A DNA stretch of 64,000 nucleotides from CAZCCV01 sp964497515 (GTDB lineage: Bacteria > Armatimonadota > UBA5829 > DTLH01). Numbering within the stretch: position 1 is the stretch's first letter; each line of letters begins with the position of its first letter. This document shows positions 1 through 7,204 of this stretch, one piece after another. The notes under the pieces were generated by a model. It was not told the origin of the DNA and did not search any database. It was given only the letters and a program-made list of their open reading frames with translations. Where the stretch lies: positions 71,251 through 135,250 of the forward strand of contig CAZCCV010000003.1 of NCBI GenBank assembly GCA_964497515.1. Reading direction: 5' to 3'. The position numbers and the translations under genes are program-made.

Positions 1-99
1 GGGTCCGTACGGCCCCAGAAAACACGCATCCAGCGTTGCCCTGAGATCGTCGGGGTTCTTTTCGTAGAACATTCCTGCAACCGATGGCTGTCGGATCAT
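1..99 (-). CDS. Memo-family protein (AmmeMemoRadiSam system protein B), N-terminus only
   Basis: Only the first 33 codons lie inside the window; the gene runs off the left edge. The start is ATG at 99 with a GGAGG ribosome site just upstream (about 105-111 read on the minus strand). The peptide begins MIRQPSVAGMFYEKNPDDLR, which matches the conserved start of the Memo family (R-x-P-x-VAG-x-FYP-x-x-x-x-x-L). Family members have an extradiol-dioxygenase-like fold and in bacteria often sit beside AMMECR1 and radical-SAM genes; their reaction is not settled. Assignment rests on the N-terminal signature alone, so the rest of the gene and its integrity cannot be judged. Confidence 0.75.
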   Translation of the reverse strand, partial: MIRQPSVAGMFYEKNPDDLRATLDACFLGPYGP

Positions 100-210
100 T
101 TCTCCACCTCCAGACGCTTCTTTGTGCAGTCAGTATAGCCCCATAAAGGCGGGATTGCCAGTCTTAAGCAATATTAACCTGGTAATTCTACCGGATTTTG
201 CCAGCTTTTC

Positions 211-249
211 TTGTCAACGCTTGACAACATACAGAGCGTCTGCTACATT
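211..249 (+). promoter_or_regulatory. Sigma-70-type promoter with palindromic operator-like repeat
   Basis: TTGACA (221-226), 17-bp spacer, TACATT (244-249). The -35 hexamer is the right arm of a perfect inverted repeat, TTGTCAA-CGC-TTGACAA (211-227). The left arm is a -35-like TTGACA for the opposite strand, but the nearest minus-strand -10 (TAGAAT at 190-185) is 21 bp away, so the divergent promoter is doubtful. A repressor bound to the repeat would block the plus-strand -35. Confidence 0.55.
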
Positions 250-494
250 GTCATCGTAAGCGATAGTAGAGCGGCATAGGGTGCATAGCACCTAAATGAA
301 GCCGCCGAATGATACTTGGGAAAGGGGAATCGAAGCCAGGGAGTAACACGCCAGATGCGGTTGCCGTTTTTTCTGGGCGTTCCCGCGGCGCAGACTCCAA
401 GCTTCTTAAACCTCCACTTCCATCTATCGACCGCCAGAGCAACATTTAGCTTTTGGCACAACCAGGCAGAGTTGCCAGCTTCTCTTAAAGGAGG

Positions 495-523
495 TTGACA
501 ACGGTTAGTTTGCAGGCTATACT
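495..523 (+). promoter_or_regulatory. Near-consensus sigma-70-type promoter
   Basis: TTGACA (495-500), 17-bp spacer, TATACT (518-523); start expected near 530. The next plus-strand gene begins at 843, leaving a leader of about 310 nt unless a small RNA is made here. Confidence 0.6.
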
Positions 524-710
524 TCGTTTACTACTGAGAGGTTGGCTGAATCTTGATTATGAATGAGCCTTTCTCCAGGCTCCAAACTTCAGACACCTCT
601 AATTTGAATGAAACGACAGGTCGCGGAGGTATGGCGAACTAGCGTATCAGAACAATTAAGTCCTACATCTTGTGTTCATCCCCTGGCTTCTCTCGTGTCT
701 CACACGTGTA

Positions 711-727
711 TTGGCATACTTCTTGCA
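711..727 (+). promoter_or_regulatory. Sigma-54 (-24/-12) promoter of the PEP-CTERM gene
   Basis: TTGGCATACTTCTTGCA has the invariant GG (713-714) and GC (725-726) exactly 10 bp apart and matches the YTGGCACG-N4-TTGCW consensus at most fixed positions. Start expected near 738, about 105 nt before the PEP-CTERM start codon. Control of PEP-CTERM genes by RpoN with an enhancer-binding regulator is known in other bacteria, which supports the reading. Confidence 0.65.
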
Positions 728-842
728 CAATATCTGAGTGAACATGAATTGCAAGCTCTACGGAAAGGGGGAACACTTCGTGAGCACAAGAATAAGCGAT
801 ATCACCATCGCAAGAGGAGAAAAGAGAGGAGGAGGTGAAAGT

Positions 843-1514
843 ATGAAGAAAGTATTAGGAATCGCATTAGCATTGGTGTTTGCCTGCTCAATCGTAGCAA
901 TGGCAGCTCCTGCGGACGTATGGGTTATGCAGGTGCAGGGATCTGACGGGGAGGGTAGGAGCAAGGGTTCACTGGCTACCATTGGCTGGCAGCCTGGTAA
1001 GACTGACGGAATCGACGTGGGTGAGACGACCACAGTCCTTGATCCCCCGTTCAAGGGTACGACTGCTGTTTTCGCAATGGCACAGTTCCAGGGCACCGAT
1101 ATCTGGACCAAGACCGACTACAGAGAGCCGTTGGCGACTAACCCGGAACTTCCAAAAGTTTGGACGCTGGTTAGCTATACTTCGTCCAATGAAGGACCTG
1201 AGATCGGTTGCCAGATGCTGACCTTCAAGGGCAGCGACAAGGCTCCCGCCGACTGGTCAGTATGGTTTGTCAAGGTAAGTTGGGAACTGGGTAGCACGGA
1301 GGCTGGTGGTGAGTACACCTCTGGTTCCGTTATATTCAACGCCGACAATCCGCTGACAACTGCCGGATGGGCACTGTATCTGCCGGAAGTTGGCAAGGAT
1401 GAAGCACACTTCCTGAACGTTGAAGTGATGGCTGTTCCTGAGCCGGGTAGCATGCTTGCTCTCGGTAGTGGACTCGCTGGCCTCGTTGGCTTCGCGATCC
1501 GCCGCAGAAAGTAA
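843..1514 (+). CDS. PEP-CTERM sorting-domain protein, exported
   Basis: A 223-residue secreted protein. The ATG at 843 is preceded by a strong AGGAGG site (829-834) and starts a clear signal peptide (MKKVLGIALALVFACS..., cleavage probably after AMA). An upstream in-frame ATG at 738 is rejected because it has no ribosome site and would bury the signal peptide. The C-terminus, about residues 198-223, is a textbook PEP-CTERM domain: VPEPGS, a hydrophobic helix and a final RRRK. Such proteins are recognised by an exosortase, cleaved at the PEP motif and passed to the cell surface, usually in exopolysaccharide-producing diderms. The body is Trp/Gly-rich and I do not recognise it. The gene stands alone, driven by a sigma-54-type promoter and ended by a hairpin at 1557-1584. 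Confidence 0.85.
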   Translation: MKKVLGIALALVFACSIVAMAAPADVWVMQVQGSDGEGRSKGSLATIGWQPGKTDGIDVGETTTVLDPPFKGTTAVFAMAQFQGTDIWTKTDYREPLATNPELPKVWTLVSYTSSNEGPEIGCQMLTFKGSDKAPADWSVWFVKVSWELGSTEAGGEYTSGSVIFNADNPLTTAGWALYLPEVGKDEAHFLNVEVMAVPEPGSMLALGSGLAGLVGFAIRRRK

Positions 1515-1556
1515 TTCTAAACTAGTTCCGGGTTTATTTCCCGGCACTGAATTGCC

Positions 1557-1584
1557 GGCCGGGCGTCACAAACGCCCGGCGGCC
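1557..1584 (+). terminator. Hairpin after the PEP-CTERM gene
   Basis: CCGGGCGT (1559-1566), loop CACAA, ACGCCCGG (1572-1579), extendable by GG/CC at the base; followed by only a short T run. A weaker CCGGG-N7-CCCGG hairpin lies just before it (about 1528-1544). Confidence 0.5.
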
Positions 1585-1768
1585 CTTTCAGAAGCAAGTA
1601 TAACCGATACACATTACCCCGCACCAGATGGGGATGCTGGAAAGGAGACCGCAACACACTCGAACTACACAATTGGGGCAGTCGGCAAATCCCTGGTTGG
1701 CATCTCACTGTTTACTGCAATCATCTTACTAAGCACTTTTTCACTACGTGCAACTGGGACTTACAATG

Positions 1769-1797
1769 TTGACGCTCCCTATTGGGTGTGCTAATTT
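1769..1797 (+). promoter_or_regulatory. Promoter for the secreted protein at 1894
   Basis: TTGACG (1769-1774), 17-bp spacer, TAATTT (1792-1797). It lies in the 1515-1893 interval, which otherwise holds the PEP-CTERM terminator and no gene I can support. Confidence 0.5.
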
Positions 1798-1893
1798 CCG
1801 AAATTGAGGAAGCAAGCGTATTTTGAGAGGGGGAGGTGACGTTTTATGAAAACACTTACATCTACAAAGGATCACAAGAGAGGAGGTGATATA

Positions 1894-2544
1894 ATGAAGA
1901 GAGCAATAGCACTCGCGATCTTCGCAGTCGTAGTCCTTGGCGCTTGCGCCACGGCAGCCACTTGGGTGGAGAACTACTTTGTAGCCGGAGCATATCTGAC
2001 ATCTGTTCCGCTCGTTCCGCTCAACAGTGACCCAGAGGTGGTCTTCTCAGACCGCGACGGTAATCCAGTCGACATCGACGGTATTCTGTCTCGACTCGAG
2101 CCAGGTGCTGGTATGGTCGACTTCTCACCGTGGAGTGATGACTTCGGTGGCGTGCTTCTCGGCGACGGACTTGTGTTCCAGTCGCAGGGCACTTGGGTGA
2201 AGTATCAGGGTGTGGACGACGGTATTCCAGATGGCGTTGGCCAGATGACCGACATGTGGATTCCTCTGCCTGCAGACACCACGTGTATAGGTACACCGTT
2301 CAACCACAGCGTCGAGCTTATTGACGTTATGGTGACCGACGGTGCCCAGGTTCTGTCTTGGGAAGAGGCCGTTGCCGCTGGATGGGTTGAGCCAACACTC
2401 ACCGGAATGGATCCTTACGGTTACTTTGACGTAGGTATCGATCCGTGGGATGAGTATCAGTCCATGGAGCCTTGGAGTGGTTATGTGGCTAAGAACATTA
2501 CTAGCCCGCTCAAGCCACTCGCGCTGATTATCCCTGCGCAGTAA
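1894..2544 (+). CDS. Exported protein of unknown function
   Basis: A 216-residue protein whose first 25 residues (MKRAIALAIFAVVVLGACATA) form a signal peptide; LGAC could act as a lipobox, but ordinary cleavage after ATA is equally possible. The mature part is acidic and Trp/Gly/Pro-rich with no motif I recognise. The chosen ATG follows GAGGAGGTG by a good distance. A second in-frame ATG at 1846 also has a good site (GGGAGGTGA), and would add 16 polar residues in front of the signal sequence. It sits between the PEP-CTERM gene and another secreted protein, each with its own terminator, so it seems to be an independent unit. Function unknown. Confidence 0.7.
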   Translation: MKRAIALAIFAVVVLGACATAATWVENYFVAGAYLTSVPLVPLNSDPEVVFSDRDGNPVDIDGILSRLEPGAGMVDFSPWSDDFGGVLLGDGLVFQSQGTWVKYQGVDDGIPDGVGQMTDMWIPLPADTTCIGTPFNHSVELIDVMVTDGAQVLSWEEAVAAGWVEPTLTGMDPYGYFDVGIDPWDEYQSMEPWSGYVAKNITSPLKPLALIIPAQ

Positions 2545-2643
2545 TCGCTGCGTAATCAGCAAATCATACTGCGATGCAGTAAAAGAAAGCAGAAATCCGG
2601 CCACTACGAAATCTATTGAGAGGGGCTGTGAGTCCCTTGTAAA

Positions 2644-2681
2644 AAGGGGTGGTTGCATAAAGCGGCCACCCCCTTGTTTTT
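2644..2681 (+). terminator. Intrinsic terminator
   Basis: AAGGGGTGG (2644-2652) pairs with CCACCCCCTT (2666-2675) with one bulged C, then GTTTTT. It ends the transcript of the 1894 gene. Confidence 0.8.
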
Positions 2682-2801
2682 GAATCCTGCACCCTGGCCT
2701 CTTACTACCAGTACCGTGAACATTCTGCGGAGTTGAATCGTCTGCAATAATAGAGGTAATCCTTCATAGTTACCGCTGATGGGATCGAGGAGAAGAAGCT
2801 G

Positions 2802-3275
2802 ATGATTAACAGAAACCTCAAAACACTGCTCATGGTGTGCGCAGTCGCCATAATAGCCTTACCGTGCCTCGCAGCCGGTCCGGCTCCGCTGGCGATGAAC
2901 AACAAAGCTATTGGTGGCGGCCCGCTCAATGACTTCACTCCGGGTGTTACTAACGGCACCGGACTTAACAACATTGGGCTTCTGGTAAGAACTACCGGTA
3001 AGGTCACATATGTAGACACCACCAACAAGTTCTTCTACATAGACGATGGTTCTGCTCTGGAGGATGGCACTACTAACGCGCTGGGCGAGCTTGTGCTCGG
3101 CGTACGTGTCTCCTACGCCAATCTTGCGCCGGGAGCGTCGTTTATCTGCCCTTCCTTTGGAACCTACTGGGCCATAACCGGTATCAGCAGCACAACGCAG
3201 ATTAGTGTAAGTGGCGGCGATGTAATAATCCCGACGCTTCGCCCGCGAAATAACGCCGACAAAACGCCTGTTTAG
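2802..3275 (+). CDS. Exported protein with OB-like GKVTYVD/FYIDDGS domain
   Basis: 157 residues: a signal peptide (about 1-25, ending CLAAG), a short linker containing NNKAIGGG and GLNNIGLLVRT, then a compact beta-rich segment (about 67-145) with GKVTYVD, FFYIDDGS, GVRVSY and YWAITGI. This pattern resembles OB-fold-like modules found at the C-terminus of secreted proteins in Armatimonadota, judged from memory and not by search. The gene has GAGGAG 9 nt before its ATG. Binding partner unknown. It ends 10 bp before the convergent deacetylase gene, and no terminator is visible in the gap. Confidence 0.6.
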   Translation: MINRNLKTLLMVCAVAIIALPCLAAGPAPLAMNNKAIGGGPLNDFTPGVTNGTGLNNIGLLVRTTGKVTYVDTTNKFFYIDDGSALEDGTTNALGELVLGVRVSYANLAPGASFICPSFGTYWAITGISSTTQISVSGGDVIIPTLRPRNNADKTPV

Positions 3276-3285
3276 GATTAGAGGA

Positions 3286-4254
3286 TTATTCCAGTTCGGA
3301 GACTTTTACCGGCTCTAAGCCTTTGTCTCTTAGCTGATCTATCATTGTAGGAAGGACGTCGACTGTAGGCCAGCTCCCACAGTGCATAAGCACGATTGCT
3401 CCAGCTTTCGCGCGATCCTGCACACGCTGGTTTATCTCTGCAGCTTCGATGCCCTTTTTGAACGCATCCCAACTGTCCGCCGACCAATACACCGATTTGT
3501 AGCCAGCCCCGGCAGCTACCTCAAGCACCCTTCGATTCCGTGCGCCATAGGGCGGTCGAAAATACGGCTTAGTGCTCGTGCCGGTGGTCTCCTTAACCAA
3601 CTGCTCCGTCCGTTCCAACTGCTCAACTATCTGCTGATCGGTCACCTTTGTAAGATCGGGATGCGAATACGTGTGGTTCCCGATTTCATGACCTTCTGCA
3701 ATGATCCGCTTGGTGAGCTCGGGGTTCTGCTCTACCCATTTCCCGGTAAGGAAGAACGTAGACTTAATGTCCTTGTTTGCAAGCACATCGAGGAGTGCAG
3801 GCGTCGGTTTCGAGCTTGCTCCCGCGTCAAACGTGAGCGCGATTCGGCCACTATCGTTCGCCACTTGCTGCATCTCCGGCGAAGCAGTGGACTTTTGCAC
3901 CTTCACAGGTTTGGCAGGTTCAGCCGGCTGAGACTGCTGCTTCTGGGATTGGTCGGAACCCGGATTCACCGACACCGTAGGCGGAGAGTCTTTCTCCGAA
4001 GATTGGGCTTCGGCTCCGTCTTTCTCTTCGGTAGTCGGTGGTTCTTCCTGCGGTGCAGGCTTTGTTATCTGTGTCGGTTCTGGCGCTTGCGATGATGGCG
4101 CCTGCGGTTCCTGCCTGGCCGAGCACGACGACAGAAGAATCAGTGCCGTAAAGGAGACTACTGTGATGATGACTATTGATAGAAGGGTTTGGAGCCTGCT
4201 CGATGCACAGGCTCCTATTCTTGCGAACAAAATCTTACCTCTTGGTCTTTGCAC
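3286..4254 (-). CDS. Polysaccharide deacetylase (NodB domain), membrane-anchored or lipoprotein
   Basis: 322 residues from GTG at 4254, which overlaps the upstream protease gene by 20 bp. A TTG at 4230 with AGAGGT before it is an alternative start. Residues about 23-44 form a membrane segment ending LLSSC (possible lipobox), followed by an 80-residue Pro/Glu/Gln/Ser linker and a NodB domain from about 135. Visible motifs are TFDAG (D143), HTYSH (H194, H198), RPPYG (about 233-237) and LMH (H291). The canonical second Asp of TFDD, a metal ligand, is Ala here; some homologues share this. It probably removes acetyl groups from peptidoglycan or a surface glycan outside the cytoplasmic membrane. 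Last gene of an operon with two S41 proteases, which suggests a cell-wall role. Confidence 0.8.
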   Translation of the reverse strand: MQRPRGKILFARIGACASSRLQTLLSIVIITVVSFTALILLSSCSARQEPQAPSSQAPEPTQITKPAPQEEPPTTEEKDGAEAQSSEKDSPPTVSVNPGSDQSQKQQSQPAEPAKPVKVQKSTASPEMQQVANDSGRIALTFDAGASSKPTPALLDVLANKDIKSTFFLTGKWVEQNPELTKRIIAEGHEIGNHTYSHPDLTKVTDQQIVEQLERTEQLVKETTGTSTKPYFRPPYGARNRRVLEVAAGAGYKSVYWSADSWDAFKKGIEAAEINQRVQDRAKAGAIVLMHCGSWPTVDVLPTMIDQLRDKGLEPVKVSELE

Positions 4255-5545
4255 CGCTGCCCTGTGCGGTAACGCCGCTTCGCGCGCCTTTCATCTTATC
4301 CTTAAGCACGCTTACAGCCTTCTTCAACTGCACGTCCTGTGCGAGGTCGCCGAGTTCGATAGCCTCTTCGCTGCTCGCCACATAGACATCCGGCTTAACA
4401 CCCACTTTGTTGATGTCTCTGCCTTTAGGCGTCAGATACTTTGCTGTAGTAATGGCGATTGCTGAACCGTCAGTCAGCGGGGAGACGGTCTGAACTCGAG
4501 CCTTGCCGTAGGTATCGGATCCAACGAGCGTGCCAGACTGATTGTCCTGTATCGCGCCTGAGACTATCTCCGACGCGCTGGCGCTGGACTTATCGACCAA
4601 TACCACCAGCGGCAGAGTCTTGCGGCCGCGCCTGGACGGATCGACGTTCAATACGTTCCGCTTTCCGCTGCGCTCTTCGATGATTACAACCGGACCGCTG
4701 TCGATAAATCGGCTGCCGATACTAACCGCAACCGGCAACAGTCCGCCTGGGTTCTGTCTGAGGTCGAGCACCAGCCCCTTCATCTTCTGCTTGTTGAGAT
4801 GGTTCAGCGCCTCTTCCATCTGGTCGTCGCTGTGTTCGTTGAAGCCGTAGAGCCTCACGTAACCGATGCCGTTCTTCTCGTCCAGCATCTTCGATCGAAC
4901 CATCCTGAACTCTACCATCTTGCGGATTATAACCACGTTTCGCGGCTTCTCGTTGCCGTTTACGAGTGTAAGGGTGACCTTAGTGCCCTCCTCGCCGCGT
5001 ATCCGTTTTACTACATCGTCTATATCGAGACCTGCTATCGATTTGCCATCTACTCGCAGGATGATATCGCCCGCCCTTACCTTGGCAGCTATAGCAGGAC
5101 TGTCCGGCAGCGGCTCCTTGATGTAAACCTGCTCATTCTTGTTTACATCCAACTGCGCACCGATTCCAACGAAGTTGCCCTGGTTCTCTTCACGCATCTG
5201 CTTATAGGCGTCGGGGTCGAGGAAACGGGTGTAGGGGTCACTCAGCGATGCCAGCATACCCCGAATGGCGCTGTATGTCATCTGGCGATCGTCGATCTTT
5301 TGCCCGGACGGGCCAAAGTAGCTGTCCCTCATCCGACCGAGAACATCGTAGTATGTCTGAAGCACCGGGAGTTCTACTTCGGAGTCGTTCCCTAACTCCA
5401 GCTTGCTGCTTAGCTGCTGTAGCTGCGATGCAAACTCCGTAACACTGCCTCGCGACGCGCCAACCTCCGGCGTGACAAAGCCAATCAGAAAGGCAACCAC
5501 TATTATAAGGCTGACTACAACTATGCGGAATATCTTCTCGTTCAT
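4235..5545 (-). CDS. S41 carboxy-terminal processing protease, active type
   Basis: 436 residues: N-terminal membrane anchor (about 5-24), a helical cap, a PDZ domain (about 122-200) and the S41 catalytic core. The Ser/Lys dyad is intact: S323 in SSASASEIVSGA and K348 in TYGKARVQ, exactly 25 residues apart as in CtpA. It should cleave the C-termini of periplasmic or envelope proteins. It lies 6 bp downstream of an apparently inactive paralogue and overlaps the deacetylase gene, so the three genes form one operon starting from the promoter at 7113-7086. In other bacteria S41 proteases often work with peptidoglycan hydrolases or deacetylases in wall remodelling; a joint role here is inference. 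Confidence 0.88.
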   Translation of the reverse strand: MNEKIFRIVVVSLIIVVAFLIGFVTPEVGASRGSVTEFASQLQQLSSKLELGNDSEVELPVLQTYYDVLGRMRDSYFGPSGQKIDDRQMTYSAIRGMLASLSDPYTRFLDPDAYKQMREENQGNFVGIGAQLDVNKNEQVYIKEPLPDSPAIAAKVRAGDIILRVDGKSIAGLDIDDVVKRIRGEEGTKVTLTLVNGNEKPRNVVIIRKMVEFRMVRSKMLDEKNGIGYVRLYGFNEHSDDQMEEALNHLNKQKMKGLVLDLRQNPGGLLPVAVSIGSRFIDSGPVVIIEERSGKRNVLNVDPSRRGRKTLPLVVLVDKSSASASEIVSGAIQDNQSGTLVGSDTYGKARVQTVSPLTDGSAIAITTAKYLTPKGRDINKVGVKPDVYVASSEEAIELGDLAQDVQLKKAVSVLKDKMKGARSGVTAQGSGAKTKR

Positions 5546-5551
5546 AATAGA

Positions 5552-6946
5552 CTATCCCTTGCCTTTGCCAGCAACGAGCAGTTCCATAGCGCGTTCCAGC
5601 TGAATGTCGGAGCCATCGGCTTTGCCCGCGGCTACGAACACGTCTGGAACGAGCCCCATGCCCCGGTAGTCTCCGCTCTTCGGAGTCAGATACTTGCCAG
5701 TGGTCATTGTGAAAGCGGAACCGTCTTTGAGCGGCACAAACGTCTGCTGCAGATTGGCTCCGGTTGTCCGCTCGCCTACAATCTTCGCTCCGGCACCATC
5801 CCTGATCGCAGCGGCCAGAACTTCCGAGAGACCGTAGCTTGCACGGTTAACTAGCACAACTATATCGTTTTCCCAAATGACATCTCTTTTCGATGTTGCT
5901 CTTAGCGTTCGCTGCTTGCCATCGGCAATTCGAAGGATCGACAGAACCTTCTCCGGGACAAAATCTGCAGCCATCGCCTGAGCGCTCTCTAACGTGCCTC
6001 CGGCGAAATCGCGAAGGTCAAGAACGATCGACGTTGCGCCGCGGGTTTTCAGATCGGATACAGCCCGATCCAGCTTTGCTACAGCCGATTTGTTCATCAG
6101 GCCAATGCGGATATACCCAACTGAGGGTTTGATCATCCTGTAGACCACAGGGTCTATACGTGTTTCAGCAGATGGGACACTCACCTTGATGGGTTCAGCA
6201 ACTTCTGAGCGGGCTATGGTAAGAGAAAACGACTTTTCGGTTTCGCTTGCCAGCGTATCCTCAGCCTGTCTGAAAGAGATTCCATCTTTGATGTGCTTGT
6301 TTTCGGCTTCGAGCTGCTTTCTGAACTCGTTTTCAGTCATCTGTCCGTTGCGGACGGCTTTGATCATCTTCTCGACTCGCTGGAACGGATCGTAGGAGAG
6401 TATAGACTTGCCGTCTACATGGGTTATGATGTCGCCAGACTGCAATCCCGCTTTATTAGCCGGGCTTCCGGGCAGCACGCTTGCTATCATCAACTTCTCT
6501 TCGGAGATGTCGCCCTGCTTTTCCTGCCGTATTAGAGTAATTGCCCCAATACCGTAGAACCTGCCTTCAGCGGCATCTGTCACGACCTCAGCCTGTTTGA
6601 CGTTGTAGAATCTCGTCAGCGGATCGTGCAGGGAGTCCAGCATATTCTGAATTGCACCGTAGGCAAGGTCGCGTTCCTGGGACTTCTTTATGGGTTCTAC
6701 ATACTCCCCACGTACGCGCTGCAGGACTTCGTAGAAGACTTGCAGCGGTCGCAAATCGACGTCGGAGCGTATTCCAACATCCGTAGACGATGACTCGCGC
6801 GCATACGCAGTAAGCGAACGATGCGCACGTAGAGATTCCTGAGCTCTTGCGATGGGGCCGTGCTTGTCGACAAGAAACCGTGTGAAGCATCCCGCAACCA
6901 TAGCCACAACGATGAAGACGACAAGGGCGATTTCGTGTTTGCGCAT
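5552..6946 (-). CDS. S41-family protease-like protein lacking the catalytic dyad
   Basis: 464 residues from ATG 6946; an in-frame ATG at 6982 would add 12 polar residues and has no better ribosome site. N-terminal membrane segment (about 6-20), cap, PDZ domain from about 125 with an extra charged insertion (about 190-240), then an S41 core. The sequence aligns readily with the next gene, but the serine position is G372 (RASYGLSEVLAA) and the lysine position is A397 (TTGANLQQ). The replaced positions are still 25 residues apart, so this is substitution and not misalignment. It probably acts as a partner, scaffold or regulator for its active neighbour rather than as a protease. First gene of the operon. 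Confidence 0.82.
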   Translation of the reverse strand: MRKHEIALVVFIVVAMVAGCFTRFLVDKHGPIARAQESLRAHRSLTAYARESSSTDVGIRSDVDLRPLQVFYEVLQRVRGEYVEPIKKSQERDLAYGAIQNMLDSLHDPLTRFYNVKQAEVVTDAAEGRFYGIGAITLIRQEKQGDISEEKLMIASVLPGSPANKAGLQSGDIITHVDGKSILSYDPFQRVEKMIKAVRNGQMTENEFRKQLEAENKHIKDGISFRQAEDTLASETEKSFSLTIARSEVAEPIKVSVPSAETRIDPVVYRMIKPSVGYIRIGLMNKSAVAKLDRAVSDLKTRGATSIVLDLRDFAGGTLESAQAMAADFVPEKVLSILRIADGKQRTLRATSKRDVIWENDIVVLVNRASYGLSEVLAAAIRDGAGAKIVGERTTGANLQQTFVPLKDGSAFTMTTGKYLTPKSGDYRGMGLVPDVFVAAGKADGSDIQLERAMELLVAGKGKG

Positions 6947-7049
6947 TATTACCGTTTCTCTCTTGGTGTGATATTCCACCATGTCTCACAGACGCAGACG
7001 GTCGTTTTGGATGACTGCATCGGAACAAAATGTGTGACAAATAGAGAAC

Positions 7050-7077
7050 ATGCGAAAGCCATTTGAGGCTTTCGCAT
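7050..7077 (-). promoter_or_regulatory. Hairpin at the 5' end of the S41 operon transcript
   Basis: Perfect 11-bp inverted repeat (7050-7060 with 7067-7077, 6-nt loop) beginning within a few nucleotides of the expected start near 7079. No T run follows on either strand, so it is not a standard terminator; it could stabilise the mRNA or bind a protein. Confidence 0.5.
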
Positions 7078-7085
7078 CCTTCCGT

Positions 7086-7113
7086 ATTATACCACAGAGC
7101 AGGCCACTGTCAA
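7086..7113 (-). promoter_or_regulatory. Consensus sigma-70-type promoter of the S41 operon
   Basis: TTGACA (7113-7108), 16-bp spacer, TATAAT (7091-7086): both hexamers are perfect. Leader of about 130 nt to the ATG at 6946. Confidence 0.8.
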
Positions 7114-7131
7114 GAACAAATGCTCGCATTG

Positions 7132-7152
7132 TGTGAACAGATCGGGTTCACA
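7132..7152. promoter_or_regulatory. Palindrome upstream of the S41 promoter
   Basis: TGTGAAC-N7-GTTCACA, perfect 7-bp arms, about 19 bp upstream of the -35. Spacing differs from the CRP site (TGTGA-N6-TCACA) and from the Gram-positive LexA box (GAAC-N4-GTTC). A dimeric regulator site is plausible. The rest of the 7114-7204 gap shows nothing clear. Confidence 0.4.
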
Positions 7153-7204
7153 ATCGGTGCAGATCAACCTGCTATGAGTTCAGTATTCCACAGGTAGACA
7201 CACA

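Larger units (their letters stand above)
100..842. other. 743-bp control region between Memo-family and PEP-CTERM genes
   Basis: No convincing protein gene is seen on either strand. It holds, left to right, a perfect palindrome overlapping a plus-strand promoter (211-249), a GGTGC-ATA-GCACC hairpin near 279-291 inside a purine-rich stretch up to about 350, a second near-consensus promoter (495-523) and a -24/-12 promoter (711-727). The first two promoters would give leaders of roughly 585 and 310 nt, or separate small RNAs. I compared the 257-370 stretch by eye with lysine, cobalamin, c-di-GMP and c-di-AMP riboswitch cores and could not make any of them fit. Confidence 0.6.

Noticed and set aside
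257..370. Possible lysine, cobalamin, c-di-GMP or c-di-AMP riboswitch
   Set aside because: Short matches such as GGGAAAGGGGAA and GCCGCCGAA are out of order and the rest of each core is missing.
316..498. 60-codon open frame in the left control region
   Set aside because: No ribosome site, no recognisable protein, and it ends at the second promoter.
7132..7152. CRP binding site
   Set aside because: Half-sites fit but the spacing is 11 bp between TGTGA and TCACA, not 6.
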